From NCBI RefSeq assembly GCF_905171765.1, contig NC_053391.1:186692559-186756558 (forward strand): a stretch of DNA of 64,000 bases. The letters run 5' to 3'. The stretch comes from Bufo bufo. Its lineage: Eukaryota; Chordata; Amphibia; Anura; Bufonidae. The notes under the pieces were generated by a model that was given only the letters and a program-made list of their open reading frames with translations, was not told the origin of the DNA and ran no database searches. Of this stretch, positions 12,170 through 21,784 are shown one piece after another. Position 1 is the stretch's first letter; each line of letters opens with the position of its first letter. A program made the position numbers and the translations under genes.

Positions 12170-13791
12170 CAGTGGGATGCGAAAGTTTGGGCAACCTTGT
12201 TAATCGTCATGATTTTCCTGTATAAATCGTTGGTTGTTACGATAAAAAATGTCAGTTAAATATATCATATAGGAGACACACACAGTGATATTTGAGAAGT
12301 GAAATGAAGTTTATTGGATTTACAGAAAGTGTGCTATAATTGTTTAAACAAAATTCGGCAGGTGCATAAATTTGGGCACTGTTGTCATTTTATTGATTCC
12401 AAAACCTTTAGAACTAATTATTGGAACTCAAATTGGCTTGGTAAGCTCAGTGACCCCTGACCTACATACACAGGTGAATCCAATTATGAGAAAGAGTATT
12501 TAAGGGTGTCAATTGTAAGTTTCCCTCCTCTTTTAATTTTCTCTGAAGAGTAGCAACATGGGGGTCTCAAATCAACTCTCAAATGACCTGAAGACAAAGA
12601 TTGTTCACATCATGGTTTAGGAGAAGGATACAGAAAGCTGTCTCAGAGATTTCAGCTGTCTGTTTCCACAGTTAGGAACATATTGAGGAAATGAAAGACC
12701 ACAGGCTCAGTTCAAGTTAAGGCTCGAAGTGGCAGACCAAGAAAAATCTCGGATAGACAGAAGCGACGAATGGTGAGAACAGTCAGAGTCAACCCACAGA
12801 CCAGCACCAAAGACCTACAACACCATCTTGCTGCAGATGGAGTCACTGTGCATCGTTCAACCATTCGGCGCACTGATGCTGTATGCGAGAGTGATGCAGA
12901 GGAAGCCTTTTCTCCGCCCACAGCACAAAAAGTGCTGCTTGAGGTGGGCTAAAGCACATTTGGACAAGCCAGCTTCATTTTGGAATAAGGTGCTGTGGAC
13001 TGATGAAACTAAAATTGAGTTATTTGGCCATAACAAGGGGCGTTATGCGTGGAGGAAAAAGAACACAGCATTCCAAGAAAAACACCTGCTACCTACAGTA
13101 AAATATGGTGGTGGTTCCATCATGCTGTGGGGCTGTGTGGCCATTGCAGGGACTGGGAATCTTGTGAAAGTTGAGGGACGCATGGATTCCACTCAGTATC
13201 AGCAGATTCTGGAGACCAATGTCCAGGAATCAGTGACAAAGCTGAAGCTGCGTCGGGGCTAGATCTTTCAACAAGACAACGACACTAAACACTGCTCAAA
13301 ATCCACTAAGACATTTATGCAGAGGAACAAGTACATCGTTCTGGAATGGCCATCTCAGTCCACAGACCTGAATATAATAAAAAATCTGTGGTGTGACTTA
13401 GAGAGCTGTCCATGCTCGGAAGTCATCAAACCTGAATGAACTAAAGATGTTTTGTAAAGAGGAATGGTCCAAAATACCTTCAATCAGAATCTAGACTCTC
13501 ATTGGAACTGCAGGAAGCGTTTAGAAGCTGTAATTTCTTCAAAAGGAGGATCTACTAAATATTGATTTCATTTCTTTTTTGTGGTGCCCAAATTTATGCA
13601 CCTGCCTAATTTTATAAACAATTATAGCACACTTTCTGTAAATCCAATAAACTTCATTTCACTTCTCAAATATCACTGTGTGTGTCTCCTATATGATATA
13701 TTTAACTGACATTTTTTATCGTAACAAAAAACGATTTATACAGGAAAATCATGACGATTAACAAGGTTGCCCAAACTTTCGCATCCCACTG
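12170..13791 (+). mobile_element. Tc1-like transposon with ~205-bp terminal inverted repeats
   Basis: The element starts CAGTGGGATGCGAAAGTTTG and ends with the reverse complement, flanked by TA on both sides (12,168-12,169 and 13,792-13,793). The terminal repeats run about 12,170-12,376 and 13,586-13,791 and are nearly identical by eye. Length is 1,622 bp, the normal size for Tc1 elements. It lies inside the 3' UTR of the L1, so it is younger than the L1. Confidence 0.93.
12558..13570 (+). pseudogene. Tc1 transposase, inactivated
   Basis: The frame opens at the ATG at 12,558 (MGVSNQLSNDLKTK) and contains in-frame stops, e.g. at about 12,618, plus frame changes. Recognisable catalytic-domain blocks are VLWTDETKIELFG (about 12,985-13,025), YGGGSIMLWGC, FQQDND, and LNIIKNLW near 13,385. 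The family Glu in the NPIENLW block reads Lys here. Stops, frameshifts and loss of the third acidic residue make it inactive. Confidence 0.88.
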
Positions 13792-13965
13792 TACCTACTT
13801 GTGATAATGCATAATGTTTCATCATTTGTGACAGCTTATTGTCCATGAAAAAAACTCAATAAAAATAATTATAACAAGGGGTTCGATATACTTTTTTCCA
13901 CCAAATATTGATTGAGGCCAGTAAAATACCTGCTTCCACAAAATATTGAATAAGGGGTTTGATAT

Positions 13966-14614
13966 TGTAATGACCGGCGTCACGCACAGCGAGGGAAAAG
14001 GGAAAGCCCTGCCCAAGGGAGAGGGAAAGGTGGTGACCCCTGACTCACCTTGCGGCTGGCACCTGACTGCCCTGACGTCCCTAGACGGGTTCCTCACCCG
14101 TGCGGCGATCACGTGCCTAAACCCTGGCTTTCCCTAGAATGAGCCCTAGATAGTGAACGGGCCGGTGGGATCGCTAGTCCGCACCACTGACACTAAGAGG
14201 GAGACACCAGGGAGAGGACAGACAATACAGACAAACACATACACCCAGGTGGGCGACCACAGCAGACCACAAAGGTCCAACAGGGATCCGGAGGGTAACG
14301 TTCTGGACCAACAACCAGAGAACGCAGCAACACAGCTCCAGAGGGTCAGTATAGAAGTCCAGGCAGGAAGCTCTATATCTGGCAACCAGAGAAGTGTGAG
14401 AGGGGAATATAAGGAGGTTGGGAGTGCTGGACAAGGAACAGCTGAGGAGAAGGAGCTACGGATCCCTGAGTGAGTCAAAAGGGTTGCAAAGCAAACCCAG
14501 AAAGCTACCATAAGGAAACAGCCCTATCTTACATAGAGCGCGCAGCCAACCGCTTGTGACTTTCTGACCCCGGGTATAACGGAGTCAGGCGTGGGTCTTG
14601 ACACCCTCGTGACA
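13966..14614 (-). repeat. gypsy 3' LTR (649 bp)
   Basis: It begins TGTAATGACCGG and ends CCCTCGTGACA in plus-strand orientation. It matches the other LTR at 21,785-24,226 once the hAT insertion and its 8-bp duplication are removed (648 bp). A C-rich run just inside the LTR (14,615-14,625, G-rich on the element strand) is the likely polypurine tract. Confidence 0.93.
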
Positions 14615-15833
14615 GTACCCCCCTCTCTATGAGGGGCCTCCGGACACTCAGGACTAGGTCTCTCAGGATGAGAGGCATGAAAAGCCCGAACTAGCCTGTC
14701 AGCGTTTACCTCAGACGCAGGAACCCACATTCTTTCCTCGGGACCGTAACCTCTCCAATGCACCAGATATTGAAGAGAGCGGCGGACCCGACGAGAATTA
14801 ACAATTTTGGATATCTGAAACTCTAGATTACCATCCACAACAACAGGAGGGGGTGGCAGTGGTGACGGTTCTAGAGGTGGAACATATTTTTTGAGTAACG
14901 ACTTATGAAAGACGTTATGGATTTTAAAAGTCTGAGGTAGCTCCAGGCGAAAAGCCACGGGGTTGATGATGGCTACAATTTTGTAAGGGCCAATGAACCT
15001 AGGACCCAGTTTCCAAGAGGGAACCTTTAATTTAATATTCCTAGTAGACAGCCACACATAGTCATTCACTCCTAGGTCCGGACCTGGCGACCGTCTCTTA
15101 TCAGCCATGCATTTGTATTTACCTCCCATATTTTTCAAGTTAGCTTGCACCTTCTGCCATACCGATAAAAGAGATGACGAAAACCGTTCCTCTTCGGGAA
15201 CCCCAGAAGACCCCCCCCCTCTTTGAAAGTACAGAATTGGGGATGAAAACCATATGCACCAAGAAATGGTGACTTGCCAGTGGATTCCTGACGACGATTA
15301 TTTATGGCAAACTCAGCTAACGGTAAATATGATGACCACAACTCTTGGTTTTCAGACACAAAACATCTTAGATATGTCTCCAGGTTTTGGTTGGTACGCT
15401 CAGTCTGTCCATTCGACTGAGGATGGAAAGCTGAGGAAAAGGACAAGTATACCCCCAAACGGGAACAAAAAGCTTTCCAAAATGTAGAAATAAACTGGGT
15501 ACCCCGATCCGAAACAACATCGGAAGGGACCCCGTGAAGCTTCACGATTTCACTGACGAATACCTGAGCAAGAGTCTTAGCATTAGGTAGTGCGGGTAAC
15601 GCAATGAAGTGTACCATTTTGCTAAACCTGTCCACTACTGCCAAAATAACTGTTTTACCCGCAGACAAAGGTAAGTCAGTGATAAAATCCATTGACAGAT
15701 GTGTCCATGGTCTATTGGGAATGACGAGTGGTAATAGAGACCCTGCAGGACGTGTATGTGAAACTTTTGCGGGCGCACAGGTAGAACAAGAAGACAAAAA
15801 TCCAATACATCCTGACGCAACCTTGGCCACCAA
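14524..15833 (-). pseudogene. gypsy integrase core and chromodomain
   Basis: The integrase catalytic core lies at about 15,725-15,400. MDFITDL holds the first Asp, VSDRGTQF the second, and NGQTERTNQNLE the Glu. Downstream in a second frame (15,150-14,524) are the integrase C-terminal region (VWLSTRNIKL, GPYKIV, VFHKSLLKKY) and a chromodomain (YLVHWRGYGPEERMWVPASEV region, about 14,780-14,710) that in chromoviruses targets integration to marked chromatin. A frame change near 15,180 splits the two, so a complete integrase is not encoded. Confidence 0.9.
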
Positions 15834-16569
15834 AAACGACGAGACAATAGCTCCAAGGTTGCTTTACTACCCGGGTGCCCAGCAAGTGCCGAATTATGAT
15901 GTTCCTTTAATAGTTCGAAACGCAGGTTCAACGGTACAAACAATTTCTCTGAGGGGCAAGAGACCGGGGCGTCCCCCTGGGCCTCTAACACCTTCCCCTC
16001 CAGAGCAGAGTGTACCGCAGAAACAACCACTCCTCTTTGAAGAATGGGTACCGGATCACTCACATTACCCCCTCCAGGGAAACAACGAGATAGTGCATCA
16101 GCCTTGGTATTCTTTGCCCCAGGACGATAGGTAATAACAAAGTTAAACCTGGTAAAAAATAGTGACCACCTAGCTTGTCTAGGGGTGAGACGCTTAGCTG
16201 ATTCGAGGTACAGAAGATTTTTGTGGACCGTAGTCACAGTGACGGGGTGGACTGCCCCCTTTAAAAAGTGACGCCATTCTTCAAACGCTAGTTTAATAGC
16301 TAATAGTTCCCTATTGACAATATCGTAGTTCTTTTCTGCTGTACTGTAGATAGTTTTTTAGAAAAGAAAGCACAAGGACGCCATTTGCCAGGAGACGGAC
16401 CCTGAGACAGCACTGCTCCCACTCCCACCTCTGACGCATCGACTTCAACAATAAAAGGCTGAGAGACATCAGGTTGGACTAGTACAGGTGGAGAGGTAAA
16501 CCTCTCTTTTAGAGAGGAAAAAGCAACTTTAGCGGCGTCAGACCATTTAGAAAAATCAGTCACAGTCAA
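15635..16569 (-). pseudogene. gypsy RNase H and integrase zinc-binding region
   Basis: The upstream part (16,569-16,300) carries the RNase H start [14 protein letters not shown] and FFSKKLS. After a frame break the next part (16,237-15,700) continues with LTPRQARWSLFF, YRPGAKNTKADALSR and the His pair of the integrase zinc-binding domain (HHNSALAGHPG, then RRFWWP). Another frame break near 15,790 precedes the Cys pair of the HHCC motif, which is seen in the adjacent frame as CSTC. The broken frames mark it as non-functional. Confidence 0.88.
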
Positions 16570-16905
16570 CTGAACAATAAATAGTATTTATACCTAAAAA
16601 CCTGAAACTTTGGTCGTTCCTGTGCGCCAAAGAGGTACCCTACCGTGTGTGTTTTCGGACACAAGTCACTCTTCTCGCCCTTAACAATCCCTAGGAGTTT
16701 TTGGCAACTCCATCCAAAGGGACTGAACGGGTACCGGCAGCACAGACCTCCCTCACCCTCCCAACCTATTGTGTGTCTAAACCTGTTGTGCGCTTACACC
16801 TGCACAACACTCTAAGGTGAGCACATTCTATCCATCACGTCTATCTGCGTATCATCGCTTACTACCCTATGAGCGCCTCTCCCTTTTCTCTTTTGCCATA
16901 ATTGC
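16570..16905. other. unidentified ~0.33-kb insertion between RT and RNase H of the gypsy element
   Basis: The gypsy protein sequence stops matching its family just after the PLTD block (about 16,910 on the minus strand) and resumes at FSKWSDAAK (about 16,555). The DNA between has no gypsy-like coding content. It contains GTATAAATACTATTTATTG near one edge (16,575-16,595) and GAGGCGCTCATAGGGTA near the other. I found no clear target duplication or terminal repeat, so the type is unknown. Confidence 0.5.
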
Positions 16906-18268
16906 TGTCCTTCCTAGTCTTGTCAGTAAGGGGTTTTACAATAACTGAATCATTTTTAATGAATTTCCTATAGAAATTCGCAAAGCCAAAGAACCGTTGC
17001 AGAGCTTTGAGGTTCTCAGGAAGATCCCAATCTAAAATTGCCTGGACCTTCCTAGGATCCATACGGAAACTTGACGCAGATAAAAAAGAACCTAGGAATT
17101 GTATCTCCTGAACGGCGAAGACACATTTTTCAATTTTAGCATATAATTCATTCGTCCGTAGGATCTGCAGTACTTGTCTGACATGCACCTCATGTGTTCT
17201 CAGATCAGACGAATAAATTAAAATGTCATCTAGGTATATTACCACAAACCTGCCGATTAGATGACTAAAAATGTCATTAACGAAATGTTGAAAGACGGCA
17301 GGAGCATTGGTCAGACCGAAAGGCATAACTAGATTTTCATAATGCCCCTCAGGGGTGTTAAAAGCTGTCTTCCACTCATCCCCCTCCTTGATACGAATCA
17401 GATTATAGGCCCCCCTAAGATCAAGTTTGGAGAACCACCTAGCACCCGCAATCTGGTTAAACAGGTCAGGAATGAGAGGAAGAGGGTATGGGTCTCGGAT
17501 GGTTATCCGATTTAATTCGCGAAAATCTAGGCAAGGACGCAGGCCCCCATCTTTCTTTTTAACGAAGAAAAACCCTGCAGCCACTGGTGAAGAAGAGGGT
17601 CTGATGTGTCCTTTAGCCAAACTCTCGGAGATATAATCTTTCATGGCTTGTCTCTCTGGACCCGAAAGATTATATAACCTGGTCTTGGGTAATTTTGCGC
17701 CGGGAATAAGGTTAACCGGGCAATCATAAGGACGGTGAGGTGGTAACTTCTGACAACCCTTTTCAGAAAAAACGTCCTCAAAGTCCGAAATAAATGTAGG
17801 TAGGGTAGTTATGGAGGCGACTAAGCAATTGCTATTTAAGCAATTTTCTCTGCAATGCTCACTCCACTCCGATATCTCCCTGGCCTGCCAATCCACCACT
17901 GGATTGTGCGCTACCAACCAGGGAAGGCCCAGCACTACCGGAGTGGGAAGCCCATCCAGAACATAACATGAAAGCATCTCGTTATGGTGGTTCCCTACCC
18001 GAAGGTGTAAATTATGAACAATGTGGGTGAGGTTTCTCTGTGACAGAGGAGCAGAATTAATAGCGAATATGGGAATAGGTCTCTGTAGCGTACAGAGAGA
18101 CAAACCCATAGTGCGGGCAAAATGGGCATCTATCAAATTTACCCCTGCTCCACTGTCTAGAAAGAAAGAAATAGTCTCCGTCTTAACACCAAAAACAATA
18201 ACTGCTGGCAACACAAATTGCGATGTACGTATGGAGGAAACATATACCCCCCGGCTGACATCCTCCAC
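16906..18268 (-). pseudogene. gypsy protease and reverse transcriptase
   Basis: One long open frame holds the aspartic protease (active site DSGAG, about 18,150) and the reverse transcriptase. RT blocks seen are [26 protein letters not shown], the catalytic YLDDILIYS (about 17,230) and [12 protein letters not shown]. The frame stays open to a stop at 16,862, but the final residues come from the foreign insertion, so the connection to RNase H is lost. This is the best-preserved part of the provirus. Confidence 0.92.
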
Positions 18269-18279
18269 ACAGCCTGGGG

Positions 18280-21200
18280 TTAGTAGTTTTCCGACAGTCT
18301 TTTGTTTCTGAGGAAAGAAGGACAGACATTAATGAAATGACCCCTCTCCCCACAAAAAAAACAAACCCCACGCCTACGGCGAGCCTCAGGAGGACGGACC
18401 TGACGAGTAGTTCCTCCTAGCTGCATAGGCTCGTCTAAGTCTGTACAGACTAACTGCTGCTTGGGAGGGGTTACAGTAGGTGAACCCGATTTTGTGTCAA
18501 TCTCGCTGTATTTCTCGGCGAGATTGAGCACATACGAGCCCCATCGCGGGAGCCAGCGCCGAGCTGGCTTGCCGCGATGGAGACAGAGCCGTCATAGAAG
18601 CGACGGGAGATCCGACTTGGATTCCCGCTAATTCTACACGTGTGCGGCGTTTGTTATGAATCCTGAGGGGGAAGTCCCCGCCGGATTTTAAATAAAAATC
18701 CGGCCTGGGTCCCGCCCTCAGGAGCATACCGGGCCCTTAGGTCTGTTATGGGTTGTAAGGAGAGCCCCCCCTACGCCTAAAAAAACGGCGTAGGGGGTCC
18801 CCCTACAATCCATACCAGACCCGTATCCAAAGCACGCTACCCGGCCAGCCAGGAAGGGAGTGGGGACGAGCGAGCGCCCCCCCCCCCTCCTGAGCCGTAC
18901 CAGGCTGCATGCCCTCAACATGGGGGGTTGGGTGCTCTGGGGCAGGGGGCGCACTGCGGCCCCCCCACCTCAGAGCACCCTGTCCCCATGTTGATGAGGA
19001 CAGGGCCCCTTCCCGACAACCCTGGCCGTTGGTTGTCGGGGTATGCGGGCGGGAGGCTTAACGGAATCTGGGAGCCCCCTTTAATAAGGGGGCCCCCAGA
19101 TACCGGCCCCCCACCCTAAGTGAATGAGTATGGGGTACATCGTACCCCTACCCATTCACCTGCAAGAAAAGTGGTAAAAACACAAATAAACCACACAGTG
19201 TATTAAAATATTTTATTTTTCTGCTCCGGAGGCCGCCCCCTGTCTTCTTTATTAGCTCTTTTACCAGGGGGGGGCTCTTCTTCTTCCGATATCCCGACGG
19301 GTCTTCTCCGCTATCCGGGGGGTCTTCTCAACTCTCCGGGGTTCTCCTTCTGTCTTCTCCTTCTGTCTTGTTGTCTCCTTCTGTCTTCTGTCTCCGGGGG
19401 GGGCTCTTCTTCTTCCGATATCCCGACGGGTCTTCTCCGCTATCCGGGGGGGTCTTCTCAACTCTCCGGGGTTCTCCTTCTGTCTTCTCCGCTATCCGGG
19501 GGGTCTTCTCAACTCTCCGGGGTTCTCCTTCTGTCTTCTCCTTCTGTCTTGTTGTCTCCTTCTGTCTTCTGTCTCCGGGGGGGGCTCTTCTTCTTCCGAT
19601 ATCCCGACGGGTCTTCTCCGCTATCCGGGGGGGTCTTCTCAACTCTCCGGGGTTCTCCTTCTGTCTTCTCCTTCTGTCTTGTTGTCTCGGCGCACCCCGG
19701 TTCTTCGTCTCGCGAGACTCGGCGCACCCCGATTCTTCGTCTTCTCTTCTTGTTTTCGCCTCTCTCTGTTGTTGACTCGGCGCACCCCGGTTCTTCGTCT
19801 CGCGAGACGAAGAATCGGGGTGCGCCGAGTCTCGCGAGACGAAGAACCGGGGTGCGCCGAGTCAACAACAGAGAGAGGCGAAAACAGAAGGAGAACCCCG
19901 GAGACAGAAGACAGAAGGAGACAACAAGACAGAAGGAGAAGACAGAAGGAGAACCCCGGAGAGTTGAGAAGACCCCCCGGATAGCGGAGAAGACAGAAGG
20001 AGAACCCCGGAGAGTTGAGAAGACCCCCCCGGATAGCGGAGAAGACAGAAGGAGAACCCCGGAGACAGAAGACAGAAGGAGACAACAAGACAGAAGGAGA
20101 AGACAGAAGGAGAACCCCGGAGAGTTGAGAAGACCCCCCCGGATAGCGGAGAAGACAGAAGGAGAACCCCGGAGAGTTGAGAAGACCCCCCGGATAGCGG
20201 AGAAGACCCGTCGGGATATCGGAAGAAGAAGAGCCCCCCCCTGGTAAAAGAGCTAATAAAGAAGACAGGGGGCGGCCTCCGGAGCAGAAAAATAAAATAT
20301 TTTAATACACTGTGTGGTTTATTTGTGTTTTTACCACTTTTCTTGCAGGTGAATGGGTAGGGGTACGATGTACCCCATACTCATTCACTTAGGGTGGGGG
20401 GCCGGTATCTGGGGGCCCCCTTATTAAAGGGGGCTCCCAGATTCCGTTAAGCCTCCCGCCCGCATACCCCGACAACCAACGGCCAGGGTTGTCGGGAAGG
20501 GGCCCTGTCCTCATCAACATGGGGACAGGGTGCTCTGAGGTGGGGGGGCCGCAGTGCGCCCCCTGCCCCAGAGCACCCAACCCCCCATGTTGAGGGCATG
20601 CAGCCTGGTACGGCTCAGGAGGGGGGGGGGGCGCTCGCTCGTCCCCACTCCCTTCCTGGCTGGCCGGGTAGCGTGCTTTGGATACGGGTCTGGTATGGAT
20701 TGTAGGGGGACCCCCTACGCCGTTTTTTTAGGCGTAGGGGGGGCTCTCCTTACAACCCATAACAGACCTAAGGGCCCGGTATGCTCCTGAGGGCGGGACC
20801 CAGGCCGGATTTTTATTTAAAATCCGGCGGGGACTTCCCCCTCAGGATTCATAACAAACGCCGCACACGTGTAGAATTGGCGGGAATCCAAGTCGGATCT
20901 CCCGTCGCTTCTATGATGCGCTTGCTGGGATGTGCTGTCACTATCCCAGTGAGTGCGAGATCTCGGCACCACGTCGCCGAGTATCAGCGCGACGCTGTCG
21001 TGCTGAAAACACAATGTCAGAAACACCTACTGTACCAATTGCTCCGGTTTTTTCAACCTGTCCATAAGGCGTCGATCTATTCGGATAGAAAGGGACATAA
21101 CCGCATCAAGGGAAAAGGGGTTCTCATATAATGCAAGCGCATCCTTAACCCTTTCGGATAACCCAGAGCAGAACTGACTCCTGAGAGCCGGGTCGTTCCA

Positions 21201-21702
21201 TTGGGTATCCGTAGCCCACCTACGGAAGTCAGAGCAATACTCCTCTACCGGCCGCTCTCCTTGTAGGAGTCTCCGTAAACTTGATTCAGCCAGTGCGACT
21301 CGGTCAGGGTCATCATATATGAGACCCAAGGCCCCGAAAAACTCATCCACTGACCCCAAGAGCCTGGGAATCAGTGGGTAAAGAGAATGCCCAGGACTGC
21401 GGGTCCCCCTGCAGCAGGGAAATAACAACCCCCACCCGCTGTTCTTCATTACCAGAGGAGTAAGGGCGCAGTTTAAAATATAATTTACAGGCCTCACGGA
21501 ATGTCAAAAACTTGTCCCTTCCCCCAGAAAATCTGTCAGGGAGAGGGACCTTGGGTTCCGCAACAACCTGGTTATCAGTAGCAACGGCTGGGCTTGCGAT
21601 CAGTTGTAATTGCTGCTGTTGCTGGAGGACCGACGCCTTCAATCCTGCCACCTCCAAAGACAGGCCATGAAAATGTTTGGACAGAGGAGCATCTGGATCC
21701 AT
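18280..21702 (-). pseudogene. gypsy gag, interrupted by a 2.56-kb palindrome
   Basis: The 5' half (21,702-21,034) begins MDPDAPLSKHF and contains gag-like segments (SWAFSLP, DRVALAESSLRRL, RPVEEYCSDFRRWA). A frameshift lies near 21,360. The 3' half (18,471-18,280) contains EPMQLGG and a CCHC zinc knuckle ([14 protein letters not shown]) that binds the element RNA in related elements. Between the halves is the TA-flanked palindrome. The two halves are in the same frame if the palindrome plus one TA are ignored, so gag was continuous there before the insertion. Confidence 0.9.
18474..21032. mobile_element. 2.56-kb palindromic (foldback) element flanked by TA
   Basis: The ends are CAGTAGGTG and CACCTACTG, flanked by TA at 18,472-18,473 and 21,033-21,034. 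Inside, 18,593-19,265 and 20,240-20,915 are almost perfect inverted copies (one mismatch noticed, near 18,632). The inner arms (19,265-19,750 and 19,880-20,240) are C/T-rich and G/A-rich tandem repeats around TCTTCTCCGCTATCCGGGGG with different copy numbers on each side. The centre (19,771-19,866) contains smaller inverted repeats around GTCTCGCGAGAC. No transposase is encoded. TA flanks and a CAGT start suit a non-autonomous Tc1/mariner-type element, but the class is inference. Confidence 0.85.
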
Positions 21703-21784
21703 ACTGGATTCTAAGTAGGTAAAAAAAAAATTTTTTTTATTTTTTTTTATTTTTTTACCTACACAAAATAAGGGCCAGATATAA

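Larger units (their letters stand above)
10456..13875 (+). mobile_element. 5'-truncated L1 retrotransposon, split by a Tc1 element
   Basis: The insertion is flanked by a perfect 15-bp target duplication AAGGGGTTCGATATA at 10,441-10,455 and 13,876-13,890, which is array sequence. The L1 parts are 10,456-12,169 and 13,794-13,875; the middle is a later Tc1 insertion in the 3' UTR. Only the 3' end of ORF2 is present, typical of incomplete reverse transcription. The 3' end is A/T-rich (CAATAAAAATAATTATAAC) rather than a clean poly-A tail. Confidence 0.85.

Noticed and set aside
19261..20247. Arg/Glu/Pro-rich and Ser/Phe/Leu-rich open frames on both strands
   Set aside because: They are translations of the purine/pyrimidine tandem repeats in the palindrome arms and appear as mirror copies on both strands.
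18718..20790. Identical pairs of small open frames (63 and 78 residues) on opposite strands
   Set aside because: They are duplicated by the inverted arms of the palindrome and contain no recognisable domain.
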